Positions 16,230 to 25,177 of a stretch of 64,000 nucleotides of DNA are shown here, piece by piece. Origin of the DNA: CADEDH01 sp039029735 (lineage in GTDB: Bacteria; Actinomycetota; Acidimicrobiia; Acidimicrobiales; SZUA-35); contig JBCCFL010000003.1 of NCBI GenBank assembly GCA_039029735.1, forward strand, positions 62,001 to 126,000, in the 5' to 3' direction. A program made the translations under genes and the position numbers. The number at the start of each line of letters is the position of its first letter. Within the stretch, counting starts at the first letter, position 1. The notes beneath the pieces were generated by a model that was not told where the DNA came from, searched no databases, and was given only the letters and a program-made list of their open reading frames with translations.

Positions 16230-17963
16230 TCAGCCTGCGACGTCGGCCTTCTCGTCCTCGACGACCGCCTCGGCGGTCGCGTCGCCGCCTTCGGCACCGG
16301 CAGGCTCGTCGGCCACCGCGCTCTCGTTTGCCGCTGGCGCCTCGGCCCCTGCCGGTGCGTCCTCGACCTCGGCGGTCTCAGCCTCGGCCTCGGCCGGCGT
16401 GGCTGCGTCGTCAGGGGCTCCGGCCTCTGCCTCAGGGGCCACCTCTTCCGCGACCGGAGCAGCTTCCTCGGCCTCCGGAGCATCAGTGTCGGGTGCCTCC
16501 GCCTCCGCCGAACTGCCGGTCTCGGCTGCCGGGGCAGCGTCGTCGGTGGCGGGTGCCTCGGCGACCGGAGCACTGGCGGCCTCCTCGGCCTTCGGGGCGT
16601 CGGCCTCAGTGGCCTCGGCAGCAGGTTCCTGCGCCGTCGGAGCATCGGCGGCGGTGGCCTCGGCAGCCGGATCGCTGTGGCCGTTGCTCGACTCTGGAGC
16701 GGGTTGTGCCCCGGGGGCCGGACGATCGCCTCGACGGTTCTCGCTCTGGCCGCCCTGACCCTTGCCCTTGCCGCCATCGCGGCGAGGTGGGCGCCGACGC
16801 TTGGCCGACCGCGGCACGCTGGCCGGATCGATGCCGAACAGCGCAGCGATCGCCGGGATCCGATCGGCGAGGCGCTTCACCGCGTCGATCAGATCGGTGT
16901 TCGGTTCCGTCGGCGTACCGGCGGGAGTGACCGCCGCCCGCACAGGGGAGTAGGCGAGGGCGTCGAGCACGGTGGCCCAGCGCTCCTGGCCGACGTCGGA
17001 CGCCAGCGCCTCCGATGCCTGGTTCGCCAGCGTGCTCGCCAGCTCCGGAGGCAGGGGAGCGCCAGCCTTCACCGGCCGTGAGCTGAGGCGCAGGGCACGG
17101 ACCACCCGGCCGTCCTGGACCGCAGATTCGAGGTCGCTCAGCCACTGGTTGTGATCGGCCTCGACGCGCTCGTCGAGCTTCGTCTTGAGCTGCTCGGCCA
17201 CCTCGCGGCTCTCCTTGTCGCGAGCGATGTCGTTGCCTGACACCACCACGGAGCGGAGATCGCGGAGATCGAGTTCGGTCGCATCGGCCAGCGCTGCGTC
17301 GGCCCGGTCACGCCACTCGGCGAGGCGGGCCTTGGTGAGATTCTTCTCGGCGATGGCGAGGATCGGGCCGGCATCGATCTCCGGCTTGCCCGCCTCCTTC
17401 GCCTCGGCGTTCTGGCGCTCGATCGCAGCGCGCACACCAGGCATGCCGTCCTTGATCACCTGCTCGACGATGGGGCGGTGCTCATCGCCGACCTCGGCGA
17501 GAAGTGCATCACGGTGCACCCGACGGGGCCGGAGGCGCTTCGGCTTCGGACGGGACTCCGGCTCGCGCTGGGGCCGCCGTTCCCTGCGATCTTCCCCGGA
17601 GCCGCGGCCACGACGGCGGTCGTCACGATCGCGCCGGTTGCCGCCGCGTCCACCACGCCCACCGCGCCGGTCGTCACGGCTGGCCCGCTGGGTGGTGACC
17701 AGTTCGTCGTCGGAGAACTGGCGGGTCTTCATTTCGAGCAGACCCGAGCGCTCCTTCTTCTGCTTCGGCGCGAACACCTCGACGACCTCGATGCCATCGA
17801 CGTGGAACTCGGCCTCCACCTTGATCACGTCGCCCACCTTGGCGCCGTCGTACAAGAGGTGTCCGGCGAGGTCGCCCTTCGGCTGCCGAGCGCCGGCAGC
17901 ACGCCACGTCCATGACCCGTCTTCCCGGGTACTCGTGAGCTCAACTTCGATCCTGCGACCCAT
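16230..17963 (-). CDS. Large protein with beta-rich N-terminus, basic RGG-like linker and acidic Ala/Glu/Pro tail
   Basis: A 577-residue protein in three parts. Residues 1-80 look like a small beta-barrel (GRRIEVELTS, GDVIKVEAEFHVDGIEVVEV). Residues 90-160 are Arg/Gly/Asp-rich (RGGRGGRGG, RRDRDDRRRGRG), like RNA-binding linkers. Residues 165-395 are a helical domain (HRDALLAEVGDEHRPIVEQV onward). Residues about 408-577 are low-complexity A/E/P. I do not recognise a named family; RNA or ribosome association is inferred only from the basic linker. ATG at 17963 is supported by TAGGGT (17975-17980) 11 bases upstream; it converges on the Nudix gene. Confidence 0.75.
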   Translation of the reverse strand: MGRRIEVELTSTREDGSWTWRAAGARQPKGDLAGHLLYDGAKVGDVIKVEAEFHVDGIEVVEVFAPKQKKERSGLLEMKTRQFSDDELVTTQRASRDDRRGGRGGRGGNRRDRDDRRRGRGSGEDRRERRPQREPESRPKPKRLRPRRVHRDALLAEVGDEHRPIVEQVIKDGMPGVRAAIERQNAEAKEAGKPEIDAGPILAIAEKNLTKARLAEWRDRADAALADATELDLRDLRSVVVSGNDIARDKESREVAEQLKTKLDERVEADHNQWLSDLESAVQDGRVVRALRLSSRPVKAGAPLPPELASTLANQASEALASDVGQERWATVLDALAYSPVRAAVTPAGTPTEPNTDLIDAVKRLADRIPAIAALFGIDPASVPRSAKRRRPPRRDGGKGKGQGGQSENRRGDRPAPGAQPAPESSNGHSDPAAEATAADAPTAQEPAAEATEADAPKAEEAASAPVAEAPATDDAAPAAETGSSAEAEAPDTDAPEAEEAAPVAEEVAPEAEAGAPDDAATPAEAEAETAEVEDAPAGAEAPAANESAVADEPAGAEGGDATAEAVVEDEKADVAG

Positions 17964-18099
17964 AACGAACCCGAACCCTAACCTTCGCGAGACAGCGACC
18001 CGGAAGCGTGCCCCGGATACGGCCAAAACGAAACCTGAACGTCAAAGACCCGAGGCGACGAGCGGTCTCTGACCGCCCGACCCCCCGGTGACTCATATC

Positions 18100-19209
18100 C
18101 TAGATGTGTGGACGGGAAATGGGCTCGCTGTCATCGAGTCGTTCATCGCCGTCGTCGGTGCTCGGCGATGTGAGATCGCCGAGCACGCGGTAGGCGTCGT
18201 TCGCCCGCGCCGCGGCTCGCACCTCGCGTGCGGTGGCGTCGACGTAGCGCTGGGTGGTGGCCAACGACTCATGGCCGAGCAGGCGTTGCAGCTCGACGCC
18301 CGACGCTCCATTGCGGGCCAGGCTGGTCGCGAACGTGTGGCGGAGGGCGTGGACGAGCGCACCCGCCGGCACCCTCGTGCGGATTCCGGCTTCGCGGTAC
18401 AGCTGATCCACGAGGTACTGGAGCCCACCTCGTCGCATGGTCTCGCCTCGGTTGTCGACGAAGAGCGGATCGTCGTGATGGATCCGTCCGGGGAAGCGGC
18501 GCAATCGCGACTCGAGGTACGTCACCACGATGTGCTCCACCTCGGGTTCGAGCGGAACCGTCCGCTCCTTGTTGCCCTTGCCCCGTACACCGATCACCCG
18601 ATCGCCGCTGGGCCCGTCGAGCGATCTGATCGTCAGATCCAGGAGCTCTGACAGGCGGAGCCCGCATGTCAACAGAACCACGATCACGGCGAAGTCACGT
18701 TCGGGCCACGGGTCACGGGCGTTGCGGCGGCCAGCGGCCGCGGCTTCGAGCAGCCGCGCCACGCTCTCGTCGCCGGCGATTGCCTTGGGACGGCTGCGAG
18801 GCACCTTGGGCTTTGCCACTGCAGCCATGGGGTTGCCGGGAATGATCTGTTCTGCGACACAAAAGGTGAACAGCTGGTTCCACGTGGACCAGGTGCGCGA
18901 CACCGTGGCGGCCGACTGATGGGAGATGGCAGCGAAGGCTCGCCGAAGGGTGCGGACATCGAGATCGGTGATGGCGATCTCGGCGGTACTGCGGCCCAGC
19001 TGGTTGCGAAGCGCGGCGCCGATCGCATCGAGGTCGCGGCGATAGGCGGCCAGGGTGTGCGGCGAGTGTTTCTTGGGCATGCGAGCCAGGAAGAACTCGT
19101 CGATCACCGCATCGACTGAACCGAGCGGGGGAGGAGCCGACGCCGCCGGTGCGGCTGATTCGACCGATCCGGTGCCGCGGTCATCGGTCTCGATACGGGG
19201 GCCACCCAT
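18100..19209 (-). CDS. Tyrosine recombinase (XerC/XerD type)
   Basis: A 369-residue site-specific recombinase. The N-terminal SAM-like core-binding domain (about 30-130, SPHTLAAYRRDLDAIGAAL) precedes the catalytic domain. Catalytic residues are in place: Arg in TCGLRLSELL (about 185), Lys in GKGNKERTVPL, His and Arg in VHALRHTFA (about 288-291), His in LLGHESLATT and the nucleophile Tyr in TQRYVDA (about 322). It is longer than Xer proteins (about 300) at both ends. It may be the chromosome dimer resolvase or an orphan; no attachment sites or mobile genes are adjacent. The ATG is leaderless with its -10 at 19216-19221. Confidence 0.88.
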   Translation of the reverse strand: MGGPRIETDDRGTGSVESAAPAASAPPPLGSVDAVIDEFFLARMPKKHSPHTLAAYRRDLDAIGAALRNQLGRSTAEIAITDLDVRTLRRAFAAISHQSAATVSRTWSTWNQLFTFCVAEQIIPGNPMAAVAKPKVPRSRPKAIAGDESVARLLEAAAAGRRNARDPWPERDFAVIVVLLTCGLRLSELLDLTIRSLDGPSGDRVIGVRGKGNKERTVPLEPEVEHIVVTYLESRLRRFPGRIHHDDPLFVDNRGETMRRGGLQYLVDQLYREAGIRTRVPAGALVHALRHTFATSLARNGASGVELQRLLGHESLATTQRYVDATAREVRAAARANDAYRVLGDLTSPSTDDGDERLDDSEPISRPHI

Positions 19210-19215
19210 GGCCCG

Positions 19216-19221
19216 AGGCTA
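19216..19221 (-). promoter_or_regulatory. -10 hexamer of the recombinase gene (leaderless)
   Basis: Read on the minus strand this is TAGCCT, six bases before the ATG at 19209. It shares its first two positions with the -10 hexamer of the divergent selO gene. Confidence 0.55.
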
Positions 19222-19225
19222 GCGT
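19220..19225 (+). promoter_or_regulatory. -10 hexamer of selO
   Basis: TAGCGT on the plus strand, placing transcription start near 19232. It overlaps the divergent recombinase -10 by two bases. A Shine-Dalgarno-like GAGGGG lies at 19249-19254, seven bases before the ATG at 19262, so this mRNA has a leader, unlike the divergent one. Confidence 0.5.
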
Positions 19226-19261
19226 TGAGGATCCGACCACCTGGTGATGAGGGGTTCTGTG

Positions 19262-20899
19262 ATGACGACCACCGACGCTGCGCCCACGGTCGGCCTCGAC
19301 CAGCTGTTCGTGCCCGACCCGTTCGTGGTGGATCTCCCCGCCGACCCCGACGACACGCCCGGCTCGCGCCAGGTGCCCAACGCCCTCTACAGCCGCGTGA
19401 CGCCAGTGGCAGCCCCGGCGCCAACGATCATCGGATGGTCCGCCGAGGTGGCGGCCGATCTCGGGCTCGCCCCGGGTATCGAGTCTGATCCGCAGACGGC
19501 CCGCGTGTTCACCGGCACCGAGGTGGCGCCCGGTAGCGACCCCTACGCCATGAACTATGGAGGCCACCAGTTCGGCAACTGGGCCGGCCAGCTCGGCGAC
19601 GGGCGGGCAATCGCCCTCGGGGCGGCCAACAGCCGATCCGGAGGGCTCCTCACGTTGCAACTGAAGGGAGCGGGGCCAACGCCGTACTCCCGCCGGGCCG
19701 ACGGCTTCGCCGTGCTCCGGTCGTCGATCCGTGAGTTCCTCTGCAGCGAAGCCATGCACCACCTGGGCGTGCCCACCACCCGCGCCTTGAGCCTCGCCAC
19801 CACCGGCAGCGACGTGGTGCGCGACATGCTCTACGACGGCAACCCTCGCCCCGAGCCCGGAGCGGTGGTCTGTCGCGTCGCACCCTCCTTCCTGCGGTTC
19901 GGCTCGTACCAGCTGTGGGCGGCCCGTCAGGCCCTCGACATGCTCCGCCTCGTGGCCGATCACACGATCCGCGCCCACTTCGGCCACCTGATCGAGCCGA
20001 GTGACAGTACGAGTGCTGGCCTCGGGCCGGAGGTCTACAGCCGCTGGTTCGCCGAAGTCTGTGACACGAGCTGTGCCATGGTGGTGGAGTGGATGCGGGT
20101 CGGCTTCGTCCACGGCGTGATGAACACCGACAACATGTCGATTCACGGCGTGACGATCGACTACGGGCCCTACGGGTGGCTCGACGACTTCGACCCGGAC
20201 TGGACGCCCAACACCACCGACGCGGCAGGCCGCCGCTACCGCTACGGCTACCAGCCGCAGATCACGCAGTGGAACCTGCTGCAGCTGGCCAATGCGCTGG
20301 TCCCCCTCGTTGGCGAGCCGGCACCGCTCGAGGAGGCGCTGAACGGGTTCGTGTCCTCCTATCACGAGCGCTTCCGCTCGATGATGCTGGCCAAGCTCGG
20401 CCTCACCGCATCGACGGCCAGCGCCGACGATGCGCTCATCGCCGATCTCGTTGGCGTGATGCCCCGCAGCGAGGTGGACATGACCATCTTCTTCCGCCGG
20501 CTGGCTGACCTTGACGCAAACGCAGCGATCGGCGCGCTCGATCCGGCCGGCCCGCTGCGAGACGCGTGGTACACCCCCGAGGCTGTCCCGGTCGAGGTCG
20601 AGTCCGACCTCGACGGGTGGCTCAGCTCGTACCGGGCCCGAGTGGTGGCCGAGCACCGTGATACCAGCGAGCGGCGGACGGCGATGAACCGCACCAACCC
20701 GCTGTTCGTGTTGCGTAACTACCTTGCGCAGCAGGCGATCGACGCAGCCGAGGGGGGCGACGCCTCCGAGGTGACCACGTTGCTCGACCTTCTGCGCCGC
20801 CCCTACGACGAGCAGCCGGGGCGGGAGCAGTATGGGGCCAAGCGGCCGGACTGGGCCCGCAACCGGCCGGGCTGTTCGGTGCTCTCGTGCAGCTCGTAG
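19262..20899 (+). CDS. selO: Protein adenylyltransferase SelO (YdiU/UPF0061)
   Basis: A 545-residue pseudokinase-fold enzyme that transfers AMP from ATP to Ser/Thr/Tyr of target proteins, with roles in redox stress in studied organisms. Signatures are MNYGGHQFGNWAGQLGDGR, LQLKGAGPTPYSRRADG, REFLCSEAMHHLG, and the metal-binding GVMNTDNMS and TIDYGPYGWLD. The C-terminus ends GCSVLSCSS: the Cys-Ser-Ser end replaces the Sec-Ser-Ser end of eukaryotic SelO. One oddity is ADGFAVLRSS where ADGRAVLRSS is usual, a loss of a normally conserved Arg. The start at 19262 is chosen for its ribosome-binding site; an ATG at 19244 is in frame. Confidence 0.95.
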   Translation: MTTTDAAPTVGLDQLFVPDPFVVDLPADPDDTPGSRQVPNALYSRVTPVAAPAPTIIGWSAEVAADLGLAPGIESDPQTARVFTGTEVAPGSDPYAMNYGGHQFGNWAGQLGDGRAIALGAANSRSGGLLTLQLKGAGPTPYSRRADGFAVLRSSIREFLCSEAMHHLGVPTTRALSLATTGSDVVRDMLYDGNPRPEPGAVVCRVAPSFLRFGSYQLWAARQALDMLRLVADHTIRAHFGHLIEPSDSTSAGLGPEVYSRWFAEVCDTSCAMVVEWMRVGFVHGVMNTDNMSIHGVTIDYGPYGWLDDFDPDWTPNTTDAAGRRYRYGYQPQITQWNLLQLANALVPLVGEPAPLEEALNGFVSSYHERFRSMMLAKLGLTASTASADDALIADLVGVMPRSEVDMTIFFRRLADLDANAAIGALDPAGPLRDAWYTPEAVPVEVESDLDGWLSSYRARVVAEHRDTSERRTAMNRTNPLFVLRNYLAQQAIDAAEGGDASEVTTLLDLLRRPYDEQPGREQYGAKRPDWARNRPGCSVLSCSS

Positions 20900-21015
20900 G
20901 TGACCCTGCCTGTTGCACCGTTAGGCGCGACCTGCCGGGGTTGTCAGACGTCTCACACGAGCTGAGTTGACCTACCCAAAACCCCCACAGTTGGGAGAAT
21001 TGGAGAGGTTTACTC

Positions 21016-21044
21016 TTCGACAACGTTCCCGCCGTAGCTAGGAT
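21016..21044 (+). promoter_or_regulatory. Sigma-70-type promoter of the polysaccharide operon
   Basis: TTCGAC at 21016-21021 and TAGGAT at 21039-21044 are separated by 17 bases, a good vegetative promoter spacing. Transcription should start near 21051, leaving a leader of about 65 bases before the GTG at 21116. The rest of the 216-base gap after selO shows no gene or clear terminator. Confidence 0.5.
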
Positions 21045-21115
21045 CATGCCTGCAGCGGGTGAGGGAACGGCAAGCTGCACATGAGTGGAGAAGCTCTCTC
21101 GGCGGAAGGGCGAGC

Positions 21116-21922
21116 GTGACGCAATTAGTAAGGCCAGCAACGGTCTCGAACCCCCTCCCGCTGGAGTCTGACCTTCGCGTGTCGGTTGTGATTCCAACGC
21201 TCAACGAGGCCCGGAACCTGGAGCACGTGCTCCCACGGATTCCGGTCTGGGTTGACGAGGTGGTGATCGTCGACGGCGGTTCCACTGATCGCACCGTTCA
21301 GGTGGCGAAGGAACTGTGGCCCGACGTTGTGATCGTCGAAGACCTCACCCCCGGCAAGGGCGCAGCCCTGCGTCGCGGCTTCGCGGTGTCGACCGGTGAG
21401 ATCATCGTGATGATCGACGCTGACGGCTCCATGGCCCCCGAGGAGATCCAGACCTTCGTCGCCGCTCTCGTTGGCGGGGCCGACTTCGCCAAGGGATCGC
21501 GCTTCGTGCACGGGGGCGGCACCTCCGACATGGAGTGGTATCGCTACCTCGGCAACGCCATGCTCACCCGCATGGTGCGTCTCGGGTTCGGCGGCCGCTA
21601 CTCCGACCTCTGCTACGGCTACAACGCCTTCTGGCGTACCGCCATCGACCGCCTCGACCTCGACGCGGACGGATTCGAGATCGAGACGCTGATGAACGTT
21701 CGAGCGCTCACTGCGGGCCTCAACGTCACCGAGGTACCCAGCTTCGAGTCGAAGCGGATCCACGGTTCAAGCCATCTCAACACGATCACCGACGGGTGGC
21801 GCGTTCTGCGTACAATCATCTCCGAGCGACTGAACCGCTTCGTGCCCGCCAGTTCCGTTCCGACGTCCGGCGGGGCCGCCATCCCCGCTATCGAAAGGTC
21901 AACCCGCGACGTCCGCGACTGA
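21116..21922 (+). CDS. GT2 glycosyltransferase (dolichyl-phosphate-mannose-synthase type)
   Basis: A 268-residue GT-A fold enzyme. SVVIPTLNEARNLEHVL, VVIVDGGSTDRT and IVMIDADGSM give the nucleotide-binding strand, the acidic pair and the DxD metal motif. The absence of C-terminal membrane helices makes it a soluble or peripheral member. Relatives move a hexose from a nucleotide sugar to polyprenyl phosphate, so it probably primes sugar for the envelope polymer handled by downstream genes. The GTG at 21116 follows a purine-rich GGAAGGGCGAG. The next gene starts two bases after its stop. Confidence 0.9.
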   Translation: MTQLVRPATVSNPLPLESDLRVSVVIPTLNEARNLEHVLPRIPVWVDEVVIVDGGSTDRTVQVAKELWPDVVIVEDLTPGKGAALRRGFAVSTGEIIVMIDADGSMAPEEIQTFVAALVGGADFAKGSRFVHGGGTSDMEWYRYLGNAMLTRMVRLGFGGRYSDLCYGYNAFWRTAIDRLDLDADGFEIETLMNVRALTAGLNVTEVPSFESKRIHGSSHLNTITDGWRVLRTIISERLNRFVPASSVPTSGGAAIPAIERSTRDVRD

Positions 21923-21924
21923 AC

Positions 21925-22845
21925 ATGGCTGAGACAACGATCTCTGTCATCATCTGTGCTCACACCATGGAGCGTCATTTCGATCTCAGGGCGGCCGTCC
22001 AGTCGGTGCACGCCCAGGATCGGCCGGCCGACGAGATCGTGGTGGTGATCGACCACAACGAGGAGCTGCTCACCGCAGTGGCCGACCTCGAAGCGCGGGT
22101 GATTCCGAACACGGGCCCCAAGGGCCTGTCGGGCGCGCGTAACACTGGCACCTGGGCCGCCACATCCGACGTCGTGGCCTATCTCGACGACGATGCGACC
22201 GCGGCCCCCGACTGGCTCGCCCACCTGGCCGCCCCGTTCGTCGACCCTGCGGTGGTGGCCGTGGGAGGCTGGGCGAACCCGAACTGGGACACCGAGCCTC
22301 CGGGCTGGTTCCCCGATGAGTTCGCCTGGGTGATCGGGTGCAGCCACCGAGGTCTGCCCACCGAGCTCACCGAGGTGCGCAACGTGATCGGCTGCAACAT
22401 GGCGTTCCGGCGCTCGGCGGTGATCGACGCCGAGGGCTTCACCACCACGCTCGGACGAACCGCCGATCGGCCTCTCGGTTGCGAAGAGACCGAACTCTGC
22501 ATCCGGATCCGTCAATCCGACCCCGGGGCGCGAATCCTGCTCGAGCCCCGCGCCACTGTTTCACATCGGGTACCAGCCGGCCGAGCCCGCTGGCAGTACT
22601 TCGCCCAGCGATGCCGAGCCGAGGGCAACTCGAAGGCTCACGTTGCGAAGATGGTCGGTTCCGACGACGCACTCTCGTCCGAGCGTGATTACGTCCGTCG
22701 AGTACTGCCCCGGGCGTTCGTGAGCGCCGCCCGGTCGGTGCCGTCGGAACCCGTCGACTCGGTGCTCCGTATGGCCGCACTCGGTGGCGGTCTCGCAATC
22801 ACGGCCGGCGGCTACGTGGAGTACGCCATGCTCCGGCGGTCTTGA
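21925..22845 (+). CDS. GT2 family glycosyltransferase
   Basis: A 306-residue glycosyltransferase. TTISVIICAHTMERHFDL, DEIVVVIDHNEEL and VAYLDDDATAAPDWL supply the GT-A strand, acidic residues and an extended DDD metal motif; GCEETELCIRIRQ is the late acceptor/base region (ExE). A short hydrophobic stretch at the end (AALGGGLAITAGGYVEYAML) may anchor it to the membrane. The start two bases after the previous stop and the next start two bases on imply tight coupling. Donor and acceptor sugars cannot be read from sequence. Confidence 0.9.
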   Translation: MAETTISVIICAHTMERHFDLRAAVQSVHAQDRPADEIVVVIDHNEELLTAVADLEARVIPNTGPKGLSGARNTGTWAATSDVVAYLDDDATAAPDWLAHLAAPFVDPAVVAVGGWANPNWDTEPPGWFPDEFAWVIGCSHRGLPTELTEVRNVIGCNMAFRRSAVIDAEGFTTTLGRTADRPLGCEETELCIRIRQSDPGARILLEPRATVSHRVPAGRARWQYFAQRCRAEGNSKAHVAKMVGSDDALSSERDYVRRVLPRAFVSAARSVPSEPVDSVLRMAALGGGLAITAGGYVEYAMLRRS

Positions 22846-22846
22846 C

Positions 22847-25177
22847 ATGGTGGCCTCCGCATCTCCCCGTCCGCTGACGCACCGTGCGGCTCACGCCGTG
22901 CGCCAACTGAGCACGGTTCCGCTCATCCGGAGCGGCTTGTCGCTGGTCGCGAGTACGGTCGTGTCGGCCGGCCTCGGGTTCCTGTTCTGGATCGTGGCTG
23001 CCCGCCAGTACTCGGCCGCCGACATCGGCCTGGCCGCCGCCGCCATCACGGCGATGATCCTCATCTCCGACTTCGCCCACATCGGCCTGCGTACTGGGCT
23101 GGTCCGCTACATCCCGCTGGTCGGGGGGAACGCCAAGGATCTGCTGATCCGCTCCTATGTCCTGGCGGCAGTGGTGTCGGCCATCGCCGGCGGCGTGTTC
23201 CTGCTCGGCCTCGACATCTGGGCTCCGGCCCTGATCGATCTCCGTTCGTCGGCCGTCGGGTCGACCCTGTTCGTGCTGGCCTGCGCGTTCTGGGTGCTGT
23301 TCCTCCTCGAGGACAGCGTTTTGCTGGCTCTCCGGCAGACGCCTTGGGTGCCCGTCGAGAACGGCGTGTTCGGGCTGATCAAGATCCTGATGCTGTTCCC
23401 TCTCGCCGGCCTCGCCGGGTGGGCCGGCACGTACGGGGTGTTCGTGGCCTGGAGCCTGCCGGTGTTCGCCGTGGTGATCGTGGTGAACGGGGCAATCTGG
23501 CGCTACCTCGACGACCAGATCGCCCGCGGGATGCTCACGAAGCGCCGGTCCTACCCGATGCGCGAGGTGCTCTCGTACTCGTTGGTCGACTGGAGCGCCA
23601 CGTCGGTGCGCACAGGCGTGATCGGCGTGATCCCGCTGATCGTGCTCGCCCAGCTCGGCGAGGTGTCCAACGCCTACTTCTTCCTCGCCTGGACGATCGC
23701 GTACAGCGTGTACCTGCTCAGCGCCAACATCGGCGATGCGCTGGTCACCGAGGCCTCCTACGAGGCAGAGGCGATCGACCGTCACACTCGCCACAGCGCG
23801 TTGCTCAGCCTGGCCGTGTCCACACCGATCGTGATCGTGGCCGTGGTGGGCGCCCCGTGGATCCTGCAGGCATTCGGGCCCGAGTACGCCGAAGGGGCCG
23901 ACACCGTGCTCCGCCTGCTGCTGATCGGGGCGATCCCCAACGTGGTCAGCCGCACCTACATCGGCCGGCTTCGGGCCCAGAAGCGCATGCTGAAGGCCCT
24001 GGGGTTCGAGTCGGTGCTGTCCATCGGCGTTCTGGGCCTCAGCTGGATCGGTCTGATCCTGTGGGGCATCGACGGCGTGGGTATGGCCTGGCTCATTGCC
24101 CTCACCCTCGCCGCCATCTACGTCGTGGTGGAGGAGACGGTCTCCTGGTGGGGTCCGCGGCTTCGCGGCGGCCCGGCCCGAGCGATCGGTGGCTTCCTCG
24201 GCACCGGCGAGCGCATCCGCGCCCTCACCCGTCGCCGTCAACTCAGCCGTGAGGTGGTGCTCCGGCTCAGCGAGCTCTACAACAGCGAGCCGACCTGGCG
24301 CCGCCTGTCGACCAACGACGCCCTCCAGGTGGTGGCCGTTGACGGTCACGAAGGCCGGCCCCCGCTGCGCGTCGAGCTGGCCCGCAACGACTGGGGCTCA
24401 GAGGCACTCCAGCGCAGGGTGGACGCCGTGTCCGCCGTGACCAAGCGCTCCGAACTCGCCTCACTGCGACCGCTGGTGCCCTATCCGATCACTCACTCCA
24501 AGAACGGTGCCGACTACCTCGTCGAGTCGACGATCACCGGTACCGACGGCAGCCTTCCCGAAGCTCCGGGCAGCTTGGATGACCGCGTGGTCACCATCGT
24601 GGAGACCACCGTGGAGTTGCACCGGGCCACGTCCAGCTGGCTTGCACTGGACGAGAGTTCGATCGACCACTGGATCACGGTGCCACTGCGCAACTTGCGC
24701 GAGACCGCTCATCTGCCAGACGAGATGGCACTCACCGTCGGCCGCCGGCTCTACAGCGGCTTCTCCGGTGCGCTCGTGCCGTCGGCCCAGGTCCACGGGA
24801 ACCTGCGCCTGTCCAACACGTTGTTCGACTCGACCGGTCGACTCACCGGCCTGCTTGGCTGGGAATGGAGCGAGGAAGGCCCGGTGTTCACCGACTGGGG
24901 TGTGCTCACGCTGGACGCCCTCGTGACCGAAGCCGAGGAGGATGTCGGCATCGTCGCAGCGAGCCTGCTCGACGATCCCGCCCCGTTCATGAACCACCGC
25001 GCATTCGCCACTGGGCTCCCCGAGAACACCACCGCTGACGCGATGATCCTCTACACCTGGCTGCACTACCTCAAGCCTGCTGTGCGGGCCGCCGGGCCAC
25101 GAGGGCTGAGCCGATACTGGGTGGCCCGCAACGTGTTGCCCGTCATCAACCGGACCCGCGCCCTCGGGGAACCGTGA
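22847..25177 (+). CDS. Wzx-type polysaccharide flippase fused to an APH-like pseudokinase domain
   Basis: A 776-residue fusion. Residues about 25-455 carry some 12-14 membrane helices of the MOP/polysaccharide-transporter fold, which flips lipid-linked sugars. Residues about 480-776 are soluble and resemble aminoglycoside phosphotransferase/choline kinase folds: VHGNLRLSN at 649-657 stands for the HGDxxxxN catalytic loop, and GLLGWEWSEEGPVFTDW at 668 onward for the xxIDWE metal site. The catalytic Asp is Asn652 and the metal Asp is Gly671, so phosphotransfer is unlikely. A ligand-sensing or scaffold role controlling flipping is inferred. The ATG at 22847 lies two bases after the previous stop; GTGA overlap with the next gene. 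Confidence 0.85.
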   Translation: MVASASPRPLTHRAAHAVRQLSTVPLIRSGLSLVASTVVSAGLGFLFWIVAARQYSAADIGLAAAAITAMILISDFAHIGLRTGLVRYIPLVGGNAKDLLIRSYVLAAVVSAIAGGVFLLGLDIWAPALIDLRSSAVGSTLFVLACAFWVLFLLEDSVLLALRQTPWVPVENGVFGLIKILMLFPLAGLAGWAGTYGVFVAWSLPVFAVVIVVNGAIWRYLDDQIARGMLTKRRSYPMREVLSYSLVDWSATSVRTGVIGVIPLIVLAQLGEVSNAYFFLAWTIAYSVYLLSANIGDALVTEASYEAEAIDRHTRHSALLSLAVSTPIVIVAVVGAPWILQAFGPEYAEGADTVLRLLLIGAIPNVVSRTYIGRLRAQKRMLKALGFESVLSIGVLGLSWIGLILWGIDGVGMAWLIALTLAAIYVVVEETVSWWGPRLRGGPARAIGGFLGTGERIRALTRRRQLSREVVLRLSELYNSEPTWRRLSTNDALQVVAVDGHEGRPPLRVELARNDWGSEALQRRVDAVSAVTKRSELASLRPLVPYPITHSKNGADYLVESTITGTDGSLPEAPGSLDDRVVTIVETTVELHRATSSWLALDESSIDHWITVPLRNLRETAHLPDEMALTVGRRLYSGFSGALVPSAQVHGNLRLSNTLFDSTGRLTGLLGWEWSEEGPVFTDWGVLTLDALVTEAEEDVGIVAASLLDDPAPFMNHRAFATGLPENTTADAMILYTWLHYLKPAVRAAGPRGLSRYWVARNVLPVINRTRALGEP

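Noticed and set aside
18100..19209. Integrase of a mobile element
   Set aside because: No direct repeats, tRNA, transposase or phage genes lie near the tyrosine recombinase, and its neighbours are conserved housekeeping genes. It is kept as an Xer-type chromosomal protein.
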